Below, in pieces: positions 43,337 to 54,800 of a DNA stretch of 64,000 bases. Source of the DNA: Synaphobranchus kaupii (Eukaryota > Chordata > Actinopteri > Anguilliformes > Synaphobranchidae); assembly GCA_029718625.1 (NCBI GenBank), contig CM056380.1, forward strand, positions 111,358,302-111,422,301, written 5' to 3'. The notes under the pieces are model-generated. The model saw only the letters and a program-made list of their open reading frames with translations, had not been told where the DNA came from and made no database searches. Each line of letters opens with the position of its first letter. Position 1 is the stretch's first letter. Both the position numbers and the translations under genes were made by a program.

Positions 43337-44869
43337 TGTAAGACGAGAGTCAATGTGGGAAAGGCTGCCATGTGTGAAGAAACTTCAAAGGACCAGAGGG
43401 CCTTATATTGAAACAATATAACTCTGACTTCCTTTGGGTTTTCATCCCATCTGTTCTCAAGGATGTTCTCACCTGGAAGTGACTGTGATAAGAGGAAGTT
43501 GGACTGTTTGGTCATGAGTGTGTTTGTGTGTTCTAGGGGCACTTATGGCAGAAGAGGCCATTAAGCCCCTGGCCAAAACAATACATCTGGGATCTGTCCC
43601 GTCTCTCAGGCTGACACCTCAGTTCATTGCACCCCCCTTCTCTCCTGGATTAAGACTCAGTTTAAATGGTCAACAGACCCGGTACAACTTACAAACATTG
43701 CACATGTGATTCTTATATTGTTACATTATGTCTTATGTAGTAGTAACAGGAATTGCATGTAAAATGGTTCATCAGAAGGGAATTTTCATGACAACTGCAA
43801 CATAATAATATTTAATCTGTTAATAATAATCACAATGGTAAGCTGTTTGGTATGGATGGAATCCAGTAAAATCAAGGAATCAAATGAGATACATTTCATA
43901 CCAAATGGAGTTTAGTAAAACATAGTTCCAATAACTCTGTAAAACTGTAACACTGGAATGTCCTCTCTGGTAATCAACTCCTTTTCCCTTCACCCTACTC
44001 AGCAACGGTGGGGGTTTAGATTCCCGATTCGACCACACCTCCAGGTTAATTTATGACACTGCCGCCTGGTTCAAACGCGGGATTTGGCTTAAAAGAAACG
44101 GAGACAAACCGATCTGGGAGCATCGTATCCGATCTCCCACACCGTGCAGATTGTGTATTATGGGTAGGAAGATCGCATCCGATCTCCCACACTGTGCAGA
44201 CTCCGTGTATACTCTGTGTTTGTGTTTGGAGAATCGTAACTGATCTCCCACACAGTGCAGATTATGTATGTATGTGTGTGTAGTTAAAGCAGGCCGGGTA
44301 AGATATTTACTCTGTGTTTTCTATTCTTAATTTGTATGTTTTGTAATTAACCTAATTTTAAGATAATGACCTACCTGCCTGTGAATAAATTCTTATTATT
44401 TTAACTTACGTGGTCTCCATGACTCTATTCCATTTTCTACCCTTTCAGCCTAAATTACGACTGAATACTCGGGGAAAATTCTGACCAATGACCAACTGAT
44501 CAGTGGTGGGGTACAGAAAGTGGAGATTCTAAGTTGGTAGGCGGCTAAGGTCGGTCATTAACAGGTTTAGTGAATGTACGGCTCTGGGAATTTGACGTGG
44601 AGAGCCCATGGACGTTTTACGTCGGTTCTTGTCAAATTCGCCTTAAGGAGCCCTTTTAGTGCACGCTAACCTGGGCTCGCAACTATCGATGTAAAATATA
44701 ATACATGTATTGTGTTAGCCAGACCCCAACCTCTGAGTTTCTCCACCGAACCGAGATTCGGCAATAGTGTTAATCCCGGGAGCATATATTGAGTAATGGT
44801 GGCATACAAGGAAGAGTCGAGTGTACTCACTCTGAGCTTCACGCATGATTAAAGTAAATTCTAAATTAT

Positions 44870-45215
44870 TGTGGCAAGCTCGAGTGCCACCCTCGTGGAA
44901 GAACAGACAAGACACAGGTTGCTGGTTTGAAGGACACTTTATTTGTCCTGGTGTTTGCTTCTTAACTGGCAATGGTGCTCGCAGACCTTCTCTCTGCAGC
45001 TCTCCCGTCAATTGCCAGCCACAAGTGATCTTCCACCTCCCTCCTTTAAAGCCCAGGCTCACTGTCAATGTAATCAGGCAACAATCAAACAATCATTCAA
45101 TTACTAATTATCTAGTTGTCCTGATTAACTCCTGACAGCTGTGGTTCCAGGTCCGAGAGCTGCTCCGCCCACTCTCTCTCTGCAAGCAGAGGCTAACCAC
45201 GCCCACCCTGCCACA
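44870..45215 (-). repeat. 3' LTR of Gmr1-like element
   Basis: 346 bp with TGTGGCA inverted ends. A G-rich tract (GGGCGGTGGGGGTA on the minus strand, 45216-45229) precedes it as the polypurine tract. Confidence 0.93.
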
Positions 45216-45232
45216 TACCCCCACCGCCCGAC

Positions 45233-48200
45233 TTAGGCCGGGGTGCCCTCCGGCCGATGACCAACCCCCCCCCCTACCCCCCCCTCGAGGCGAGAGAGGA
45301 AGTCCGCCACCACCATCTGCGCCCCCGGCCTATGAACCACCTTAAAATTAAATGGCTGTAGAGCCAGATACCAACGGGTGATTCGCGCGTTGGTATCTTT
45401 CATGCGGTGGAGCCACTGGAGGGGGGCGTGGTCCGACCAGAGGGTGAATGAGCGGCCCAGCAGGTAATACCGGAGGGACCCGACCGCCCACCGGATAGCG
45501 AGGCATTCTTTCTCAATGGTGCTGTACTTCACCTCCCGCTGCGAAAGTTTGCGGCTTATGTACAGCACCGGGCGATCGACTCCCTCCACCTGCTGGGTCA
45601 ACACCGCCCCCAGCCCTCTGTCCGACGCGTCTGTCTGCAGGGTGAAAGGGAGAGAAAAGTTAGGTGTGAACAACAGCGGCTCCCCACAGAGTGCTTCTTT
45701 TACCCTCTCAAACGCCCTCTGGCACGACTCCGTCCACTGGACCGGCTCTGAGGCACCTTTTCGAGTTAAATCAGTCAAGGGGTTGGTCAGCTCCGAAAAG
45801 GCAGGAATAAATCTCCTGTAGTAACCGGCCAACCCCAAGAACCTCCTCACCTCTTTTTTTGTCTTGGGCCGGGGGCAGGTCGCAATCGCCGCGGTTTTGT
45901 CTACTAGCGGCCGCACCAGTCCACTTCCCAAGTGGTACCCCAAATACCGTACCTCCGCTCTGCCAATTGCACACTTCCTTGGGTTAGCCGTGAGCCCCGC
46001 CCGCCTTAATGAGTCGAGCACCGCCCCCACATGCCGCATATGCTGTGCCCAGTCGGTACTGTGGATGATAATATCATCAATATAGGCTGCAGCATATGTG
46101 ACATGCGGACGCAGCACCCTATCCATAAGGCGTTGGAACGTGGCTGGAGCCCCGAATAACCCGAATGGAAGTGTCCGAAATTGGTACAAACCGTCCGGAG
46201 CGGAGAAAGCCGATTTTTCCTTGGACTCTGGCGACAAGGGAATCTGCCAGTAGCCCTTGGTCAAATCCAGTGTCGAAAAAAAACGAGCCGTGCCCAGCCG
46301 ATCCAAGAGTTCATCGACCCTAGGCATTGGATAAGCATCAAACCGTGAAACTTCGTTCACCTTTCTGTAATCCACACAGAACCGGACAGACCCATCTGGT
46401 TTCCCTACCAGAACAATGGGGCTACTCCAAGCACTGTGTGACTCCTCTATTACGCCCAACTCCAGCATGGCCTTTATTTCTGCCTGTACCAATTTTTTTT
46501 TGTGTTCCGGCAGTCTATATGGACGGGAACGTACCGTCACTCCCGGGGCGGTTTCGATATGGTGGGTTACGAGATTAGTGCGTCCGGGTAGGGGAGAAAA
46601 CACATCCGCAAACTGCTTCTGCAACAGGGCAAGGTCTGCCTGCTGGCTTGGCGAGAGATGGCTATCTGAAAGGGGCGGGGTCTGATTAAGTGAATTTGGT
46701 ACCTCCGGCCCCAGCTCATCTTTCTCCTGATCTACCGTCACCAGCGAGACAGCCGCTACCTCTTTCCAAACTTTTAACAGGTTCAGATGGTAGATTTGTT
46801 TAGCTCCTTCCCTATCCGAACGCACTACCTCGTAGTCTACCTCCCCTATTCGCCGTGTGACCACAAAGGGCCCTTGCCACTTGGCGAGCAATTTTGTGCT
46901 GGAGGTTGGAAGTAATACCAGTACTTTATCTCCCGGTGAAAATTGTCTGAGTTTCGTCCCTTTATTATAGTGCGTTTGCTGCCGTTCCTGGGCCTTGAGC
47001 AAATTCTCCCGTGATACCCTCCCCAGTGTATGGAGTTTTGCTCGCAGGTCCATGACGTACTGTATTTCATTTTTACTGGAGCTTGGACCTTCCTCCCAGG
47101 TTTCTTTAACGAGGTCCAAGACTCCCCGGGGCTTTCGCCCGAATAATAGTTCAAAGGGAGAAAATCCCGTGGAGGCCTGGGGAACCTCCCGCACTGCAAA
47201 TAGTAAAGGGACTAGCCATTTATCCCAATTCCGACTATCCTCGTGCACAAACTTCCGAATCATTGACTTCAAAGTCCTATTAAAGCGCTCAACGAGCCCA
47301 TCCGTTTGGGGATGGTACACGCTGGTTTTAATTGACTGAATGCCCAATAATGCGTACAGTTCGTTTAGTGTTCGTGACATAAAAGATGTGCCCTGGTCCG
47401 TCAGAATCTCTTTCGGGATTCCGACGCGGGAGATGATTTGAAACAATGCCTGCGCAACACTCTTAGCTGAGATATTTCGCATCGGAACTGCTTCGGGATA
47501 CCGGGTCGCATAATCCACCAGAACTAATACGAATCGGTATCCCTGAGTGCTCCGTTCAAATGGCCCGATGAGGTCCATAGCCACTCTATCAAACGGGACC
47601 TCTATTAATGGAAGTGGCTGCAACGGCGCTTTTGGGATGGCCGGGGAATTCACTAATTGACACTCCGGGCAGGACGCACACCACCGACGTACGTCTGCCC
47701 AAATGCCCGGCCAATAAAATCGGGCCATTATACGGTTGAGTATTTTTTCATATCCTAAGTGTCCTGCCATGGGGTTATAATGAGCCGCTTGGAAAACCAT
47801 TTCCCTGCGGCTTTTAGGGACCAACAACTGGGTATTTTCTTCCCCTGTCTGAGCGTCCCGACACACTCGATATAATCTATCTCTAATAATTGAGAAATAC
47901 GGGTGAGAAAGAGCTGCCTCAGGTCGTACTTGTTGACCATCAATACGCATTACCTGATCGAATGCAAAGCGTAAGGTGTCATCCCGAGACTGTTCGAGTG
48001 GGAAATCCTCCGTGGGGTGAAACACCGAAACCAGGGGAGTCTCCCTTTGAGGCTCCCTCGGCTCCGTCCCCCCCTCGACCGCATCGGCTGACCCTGCGTC
48101 ATCACCGTCAGCAGCACATACCTCACCTGTCCCTACCGGTCGGGATCGCACCTCCCACAGCTTCCCTGATACTTTATGAAACCCCGCCCAATCAATGCCC

Positions 48201-49456
48201 AAAATTAAGGGGTGCGACAGCCGGGAGCTAACCGCGGCTTTAACTATATGAAATTTTCTGTTATGATAAATTTTGACCGCCACTACCGGATATTTGTGCA
48301 CATCACCATGCACGCACCTAATCGACACCCATGGTGCCTCCACCAAAGCCTCGGGCCGAACCAGGCTTTGCCGAATCATGGACTGCATAGCCCCCGAATC
48401 CAACAACGCCCGGTGTTCACTCCCTTGCACCCTTACCGGGATACAGTACGCCCCCTCTGGATCGTGAGCGAGAGAGGGCGGCCCGACAACCCGGACCACC
48501 TGCCCCACTTCCATCATTGTACAGTCGCGGCGCAGGTGACCGAGCTGACCGCACCGCCAACACCCCGGTCCAGACGCCTGCGGAGCCCTCTGTGGGTCGG
48601 ACCTTCCCGCCACCAAGCCTGAGCCTGTAGAGGGAGGGACAGAAAAAGGAGAGTTAATTTGGGGTTCTCGGGAAAAAGGGGCAGGGCCCGTGCGAGGAGG
48701 GGGTCTCCTCCTGGGAGCCGGTTCTGGCGGCCCTTGCGGCGGGCTGCTCGGCACAGTGGCCAGATGGTCTTCGGCCAGGACAACGGCCAGCTCCAGGCTG
48801 GTGGGTCGGTGGCAGCGTACCCAGCTAGCTGTCGCCTCTGGCAGCCCACCCATGAACGCCTCCAGTACGACCTGCTCCACTACCCCCACGGCGGACCGGA
48901 TGTCCGGCTGCAGCCACCGCCGAGCCATGTCGGTGAGCCGCTGGGCGAATGCAAACGGCCGATCCCCCTGGCCCAGGGATGCTTCCCGGAACCGACGCCG
49001 TTGGTCCTCGGGGCTATAGCCCAGCCGATCCAAAATGGCCCTCCGGACGTTTTCGTAGTCCGCCCGGGCCACAGCCGGCAATCCATGTGCCGCCTGCTGG
49101 GCTTCCCCCGTTAAAAGGGGCAGGAGGCGGACTACCCACTCCTCGGCAGGCCACTGACACGCCTCCGCGGCCACCTCAAAACTGTCCAGGAAGGCCTGGG
49201 CGTCGTCATCCGCGGTCATCTTTGGCAGTTGTATCTTTATCTGGGCCCGTAAGAGCTGATCCCGGGATCCTGCCCCACCAACGGCGGCTAGCTGTCGCAG
49301 CGTTTCCGTCTGGAGGGTGGCCTGTACACGCAGAGCCTCCATCTGCTCTGCGTGTACTGCAGCTTGTCGCTCCTGCATAAGCGCCATTCCCTCCAGCATA
49401 CGGGCGAGTGCCACGACCGGCTGCCCCGCTTCTGCCCGTTCCTGCTCAGGATCCAT
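45233..49456 (-). CDS. gag-pol polyprotein, Gmr1-like retrotransposon, intact
   Basis: One frame of 1407 residues from the methionine at 49456 (MDPEQERAE). The frame stays open 97 codons upstream into the LTR, but this start fits a gag and follows the primer site. Order with approximate residues: gag; CCHC zinc knuckle CWRCGQLGHLRRDC (296-309); protease LLDSGA (348); integrase zinc domain H-x(5)-H and CxxC (557-592), catalytic MDLIGP (D, 625), LTDQGTSF (D, 685) and VERFNRTL (E, 720); a chromodomain-like or GPY-type stretch after the core; reverse transcriptase KPDGSVRFCVDYRKVN (1018), LDLTKGYWQIPL and YIDDIIIHS (1124); RNase H TDASDRGLGAVL (1273) and SDHAPLQWLH (1342). All catalytic residues are present. 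Gag and pol share one frame, so no frameshift is needed. It makes the machinery for its own transposition. Confidence 0.94.
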   Translation of the reverse strand: MDPEQERAEAGQPVVALARMLEGMALMQERQAAVHAEQMEALRVQATLQTETLRQLAAVGGAGSRDQLLRAQIKIQLPKMTADDDAQAFLDSFEVAAEACQWPAEEWVVRLLPLLTGEAQQAAHGLPAVARADYENVRRAILDRLGYSPEDQRRRFREASLGQGDRPFAFAQRLTDMARRWLQPDIRSAVGVVEQVVLEAFMGGLPEATASWVRCHRPTSLELAVVLAEDHLATVPSSPPQGPPEPAPRRRPPPRTGPAPFSREPQINSPFSVPPSTGSGLVAGRSDPQRAPQASGPGCWRCGQLGHLRRDCTMMEVGQVVRVVGPPSLAHDPEGAYCIPVRVQGSEHRALLDSGAMQSMIRQSLVRPEALVEAPWVSIRCVHGDVHKYPVVAVKIYHNRKFHIVKAAVSSRLSHPLILGIDWAGFHKVSGKLWEVRSRPVGTGEVCAADGDDAGSADAVEGGTEPREPQRETPLVSVFHPTEDFPLEQSRDDTLRFAFDQVMRIDGQQVRPEAALSHPYFSIIRDRLYRVCRDAQTGEENTQLLVPKSRREMVFQAAHYNPMAGHLGYEKILNRIMARFYWPGIWADVRRWCASCPECQLVNSPAIPKAPLQPLPLIEVPFDRVAMDLIGPFERSTQGYRFVLVLVDYATRYPEAVPMRNISAKSVAQALFQIISRVGIPKEILTDQGTSFMSRTLNELYALLGIQSIKTSVYHPQTDGLVERFNRTLKSMIRKFVHEDSRNWDKWLVPLLFAVREVPQASTGFSPFELLFGRKPRGVLDLVKETWEEGPSSSKNEIQYVMDLRAKLHTLGRVSRENLLKAQERQQTHYNKGTKLRQFSPGDKVLVLLPTSSTKLLAKWQGPFVVTRRIGEVDYEVVRSDREGAKQIYHLNLLKVWKEVAAVSLVTVDQEKDELGPEVPNSLNQTPPLSDSHLSPSQQADLALLQKQFADVFSPLPGRTNLVTHHIETAPGVTVRSRPYRLPEHKKKLVQAEIKAMLELGVIEESHSAWSSPIVLVGKPDGSVRFCVDYRKVNEVSRFDAYPMPRVDELLDRLGTARFFSTLDLTKGYWQIPLSPESKEKSAFSAPDGLYQFRTLPFGLFGAPATFQRLMDRVLRPHVTYAAAYIDDIIIHSTDWAQHMRHVGAVLDSLRRAGLTANPRKCAIGRAEVRYLGYHLGSGLVRPLVDKTAAIATCPRPKTKKEVRRFLGLAGYYRRFIPAFSELTNPLTDLTRKGASEPVQWTESCQRAFERVKEALCGEPLLFTPNFSLPFTLQTDASDRGLGAVLTQQVEGVDRPVLYISRKLSQREVKYSTIEKECLAIRWAVGSLRYYLLGRSFTLWSDHAPLQWLHRMKDTNARITRWYLALQPFNFKVVHRPGAQMVVADFLSRLEGGVGGGVGHRPEGTPA

Positions 49457-49506
49457 TTTCCTTTTTTTTTTTTTTTTTTTGTGCCTGTTCTGCCTTTTTA
49501 ATACTT

Positions 49507-49524
49507 CCCCGTACGGGCCACCAC
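49507..49524 (-). promoter_or_regulatory. Primer-binding site of Gmr1-like element, tRNA-Ile type
   Basis: On the minus strand, one base after the LTR, TGGTGGCCCGTACGGGGA is complementary to the 3' end of vertebrate tRNA-Ile (…CCCCGTACGGGCCA plus CCA), as I recall it. The same site is at 3053-3070. Confidence 0.85.
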
Positions 49525-49870
49525 TGTGGCAAGCTCGAGTGCCACCCTCGTGGAAGAACAGACAAGACACAGGTTGCTGGTTTGAAGGACACTTTATTTG
49601 TCCTGGTGTTTGCTTCTTAACTGGCAATGGTGCTCGCAGACCTTCTCTCTGCAGCTCTCCCGTCAATTGCCAGCCACAAGTGATCTTCCACCTCCCTCCT
49701 TTAAAGCCCAGGCTCACTGTCAATGTAATCAGGCAACAATCAAACAATCATTCAATTACTAATTATCTAGTTGTCCTGATTAACTCCTGACAGCTGTGGT
49801 TCCAGGTCCGAGAGCTGCTCCGCCCACTCTCTCTCTGCAAGCAGAGGCTAACCACGCCCACCCTGCCACA
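49525..49870 (-). repeat. 5' LTR of Gmr1-like element (block B)
   Basis: 346 bp, by eye the same as 44870-45215 and 3071-3416. Confidence 0.93.
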
Positions 49871-51795
49871 ATTATATTTTAATAATTACGAGTAAACCAA
49901 TTGTAACTGTTACGCTTACTGTTTGGGATCATAGATATATTCAATGTGTCGTTCAGCTCCTGTGTGTATGTTCTAATGCTTCCATTGGAATATTGACATT
50001 TGGACGACAGGTCGGATATATCCGTGATAACAACATAGCCCCGTTTACGAACGGAGAATTATAAGAATCGTACTGATCCGTTTCAGGCCTGTCTTAAGCG
50101 GGATATGGAGCAGCGCATTCATATCTGACTCGTGGCGACGGACTCAGTATCTTCTTAAATATACTTGTAATATATTCATGACCGGAGGATAAATCACTAA
50201 ACTCTTTTTATTTACATCACAACAGCAGAGGACAAACATATTTACTCCTTCCCCTCCAGCTATTCCCTCATTGGTCTAGCTGTGCGGGTTCTACAAATGG
50301 TGACCTCGACGTGATTCCTGTTGTTGTTTTTGAAGTTTCAGTGAAGGATCCGAACGACGTGATTCCAGTTGCTGTTTCTGAAGTTTCAGTGACAGGTCCA
50401 ACCGACGTGATTCCTTCGGCAGAAGGATGTCTGCGTTTTCCTTTACCTCCTAATTTCTCCTGCAACGTTGTCTACAAAATTCCTTACAGTTTGGCGTAAT
50501 TGACAGCATACTCCGAACAAGGGATTTTCTGGTCAGTGTAACTCCTGGTTCTTGATCCTTGGTGTGGTGAGTAACACAATTATTTTACGTAGTAGCATAT
50601 ACTAGGGAGAGTATTTGTTGTTTCACCATGTAGACACTGTTTAGGGGATCGACATATCCCGGACAGGCCCTGGGACCGTAGAAACCGGGCGCATTCCAGA
50701 CTACTACCCTTCAGGGGATTAATAAACAATGGAAGGCAGGGAAAGATAGGAGAACTGCAACTGAAAACTGAAGTTTTTCTAAATCTGTGTAATTGTGAGG
50801 TAACAGTCCTCACTGTTCTATTTATATATATCTATGTATATGTATGTGTGTATATATGTGTGTAGATATATATATCTATATATATAATGTTGACACTGTC
50901 ATTCTGGAATGCAGAAGTTTTATATATTATAAGGTCATTATGACTGCAATAATTATAGAACCCTAGAATGAGTAAATGGAAGATGAGTGCTTCAGGGCTC
51001 AACTTAAAAGTTTGAGGATGTATTAAATACAGTAAAAGGTTTGAGATGCTGTTGACATAGATTGTTGTTGTTGACATAGGTTTGAGATATTGCATAGAAG
51101 GCATGTTGATGCAAGGTACTGTTCTGTTGTTCCACCATACTGTGGGGGACGCAGAGGATCTTGTTCAGACACAGAGCGTAAATCTAAATCATGTGACAAT
51201 AGCACAGTAGGCACTGCTCTACAATCCAGCAGGCCATGCTTTCAGAGGAAAGCATATCTTTAAGAACTGCATAACATCTTTGCAGAAGTTAACAAATAGC
51301 ACATAGGCTATTTTTATGTAGAAGAAAGTCTTTCTTCTGTAGTTACTTTTTGTGCCATATTGATGTTTTCCTTTTACTTTTAATTTGTGTCTAGAGATAC
51401 ATCTGTAATACCAGAAAGTTAAAGTGCATAGTATAGATAAAGAACTCTTAATCCATATAAATTGCCTGGGCATGTCATTTAGGAAATGTTGGAATTCACC
51501 AATATACCTGTTTGTGTGCCAATTAAATTAACTGAGGTATGATTTTTAAATCGCATGGATGTATTTCTGTGTAAATTTCCTCTAGCCCAAAATCCTGTGC
51601 TAGAATGTCTGTCTGACATCAATAAACCAGTCAATGCCATAAAATGAACCAAAAGCCAGCTGAGCTTTCACTTGCCTTAATTAGGGCCAGCATAATCTGT
51701 TCCTGCAGGGCAAAGTGTTTGGGACTGCTAAGGAAGTCTTTCTAGGCAGGAGTCCTAAATGGTTTTATAGTTTGGAGAGAATAGTTCCTCCTCAA

Positions 51796-51831
<36 letters not shown>

Positions 51832-54800
51832 ATCGAAGAAGAAGTAATTTCTTCATTAAATTTATTCCATATTTACCCATTTCATTTAAAAGCTGAAATA
51901 GGGTCATTTTCTAGCACAGACTGGATTATTGATTTCTTTTGTCCATTTGTCTACTTTCTTCCTCTTTATGTTTTCTCTACCCTTCTTTCTCCTCTATCTG
52001 TCTTGTGGAATATTTTTGTTTCTTTAAAAAACAGTAAAACTACATTCTCCAGAATGTATGATTTTTGTTTCTCAATCATTAATAACTGACTATAATCTTT
52101 TACCCAGTACAAGACCTGAACTATGCAGACAATAACCCTGCATAGGTTTCTCTCCCTTTTCAGAGCCAGGAATATGCTGAGTTCTGCGTAAGATGGGTGG
52201 AAGTACTTGGAGGGGCCATAAAACATGCGCACCTCATTTAGGAAACTTTAAACCTAAACAAGCCCCCTGGTGTAGCACCAGAGCATAGTTTACAACACAT
52301 TTATTAATGTAAAAGGATCCACCCATCCAAACCTTAGACTCGCTTAGCACAATGATGACAGCCACATAGAATTACACATAAATCTGCATTCAACACCACT
52401 ATATCAACACACATCCCAAAACCCACATAACTACAGCACATATAGGACACAATGTAAAGTTAAACATATGTGTTTCTTGGTGCAAAAACATGAGTTTTTC
52501 TATAGTTCAATGTTTTTAACAACATGAAATAATAGCATTAATAATGAATGATTGTGCTCATTTAAACTGTTTTCTGTTTCTGAAAAATCAAACTATTACC
52601 ACCTCATGATTTCAAGCATCAAGAGGGGGGTAATAGAGGACAATAGAATATAATATAACTATAGTATGTTATATGTGCAATGTGTGTGATGAATTAAAAA
52701 CCAACTTCCCTGTCTCTGTCAGGTCTGGGTAGCCATTCCATAATTCTACCTCTTTTAAAACTTTTATGTCATAAACTATGTTTAGTGTGTTTTTTAGCAG
52801 TTTTACTTTTATACTATTATTTTTGATCATAATCTTTTTATTACATAACTTTTATAAATGGCCCAGGTACGGTTTAACATTTCAAACACCTGTCAGCATA
52901 TGTGATGCATTGTGGGAAAATTAATCAAATTCCTGCATGGCTACAGTCACAGTTCGATGATTTAACTTCTGATTCAATATAGGTAGCAAATCAGGTGGCC
53001 ACTGATTTCTAACATCCCACTAAAAACAATATAAATATCATTAAGGAAATTTGGTCTGAAGCGCAGGCGTTTCTCTCCACTAGACATCCATTATTCCATC
53101 AAACCCATACCATCGAGTGTGGCCTAGCCTGCAGAACATATGCTCCAGAATGATGTACTGATGCCAAATAGAAAATAAATAAATAAATAATTATAATTAT
53201 AATAATTAATACTTTAACAATCTGCTGCACAAGATGGGTTAGAGTTTGTCTTCTTTTCTTTTAATATACCCAAATCGTGTTTATCCAAATTCATAATGTA
53301 TATTACCATGAGAGGTACAAAAATTTAATTTCCAACATAATGCAGTTGTTATGAAACTCCCAACTACATCATTTATATCTATAATGTTTTGCAACTTTTT
53401 CCCTACCATCACACCAAGCTTGTTAAGTGTCAGCCTCTGCGGATGGGGGAAGGAAGAACGCGGGCTCTGACTGAGCTAAAGGACTTGGTGCAACAGGTGA
53501 CCTGTGGCGTGAAGTTCCCTTCTTCACACCATCCAACATCTGATCCACCCCCTACAACACACGCCTCATCCCACACAACACTTGGTCTCAGCCTCTCCAG
53601 TTCTCCCCACAGGCAGCCCTACGACTCTGGGGATCCGAAGGAAACCAGTTGGGGAATTGTCCATGACCCCTCGGGAGGACGTTCTGAAGTGTCCCCCACT
53701 GGGCCAGAGGGGGGAGCTGTAAGACGAGAGTCAATGTGGGAAAGGCTGCCATGTGTGAAGAAACTTCAAAGGACCAGAGGGCCTTATATTGAAACAATAT
53801 AACTCTGACTTCCTTTGGGTTTTCATCCCATCTGTTCTCAAGGATGTTCTCACCTGGAAGTGACTGTGATAAGAGGAAGTTGGACTGTTTGGTCATGGGT
53901 GTGTTTGTGTGTTCTAGGGGCACTTATGGCAGAAGAGGCCATTAAGCCCCTGGCCAAAACAGTACATCTGGGATCTGTCCCGTCTCTCAGGCTGACACCT
54001 CAGTTCATTGCACCCCCCTTCTCTCCTGGATTAAGACTCAGTTTAAATGGTCAACAGACCCGGTACAACTTACAAACATTGCACATGTGATTCTTATATT
54101 GTTACATTATGTCTTATGTAGTAGTAACAGGAATTGCATGTAAAATGGTTCATCAGAAGGGAATTTTCATGACAACTGCAACATAATAATATTTAATCTG
54201 TTAATAATAATCACAATGGTAAGCTGTTTGGTATGGATGGAATCCAGTAAAATCAAGGAATCAAATGAGATACATTTCATACCAAATGGAGTTTAGTAAA
54301 ACATAGTTCCAATAACTCTGTAAAACTGTAACACTGGAATGTCCTCTCTGGTAATCAACTCCTTTTCCCTTCACCCTACTCAGCAACGGTGGGGGTTTAG
54401 ATTCCCGATTCGACCACACCTCCAGGTTAATTTATGACACTGCCGCCTGGTTCAAACGCGGGATTTGGCTTAAAAGAAACGGAGACAAACCGATCTGGGA
54501 GCATCGTATCCGATCTCCCACACCGTGCAGATTGTGTATTATGGGTAGGAAGATCGCATCCGATCTCCCACACCGTGCAGACTCCGTGTATACTCTGTGT
54601 TTGTGTTTGGAGAATCGTAACTGATCTCCCACACAGTGCAGATTATGTATGTATGTGTGTGTAGTTAAAGCAGGCCGGGTAAGATATTTACTCTGTGTTT
54701 TCTATTCTTAATTTGTATGTTTTGTAATTAACCTAATTTTAAGATAATGGCCTACCTGCCTGTGAATAAATTCTTATTATTTTAACTTACGTGGTCTCCA

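Larger units (their letters stand above)
44870..49870 (-). mobile_element. Complete Gmr1-like Ty3/gypsy retrotransposon
   Basis: 5001 bp flanked by ATTAT (44865-44869 and 49871-49875). The two 346-bp LTRs look the same base for base by eye. Minus-strand order: 5' LTR, tRNA-Ile-type primer site, gag, protease, integrase, reverse transcriptase, RNase H, purine tract, 3' LTR. Integrase before reverse transcriptase in a Ty3/gypsy-type element is the hallmark of the Gmr1 clade of deuterostomes. The intact frame and matching LTRs suggest a recent insertion. Confidence 0.94.
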
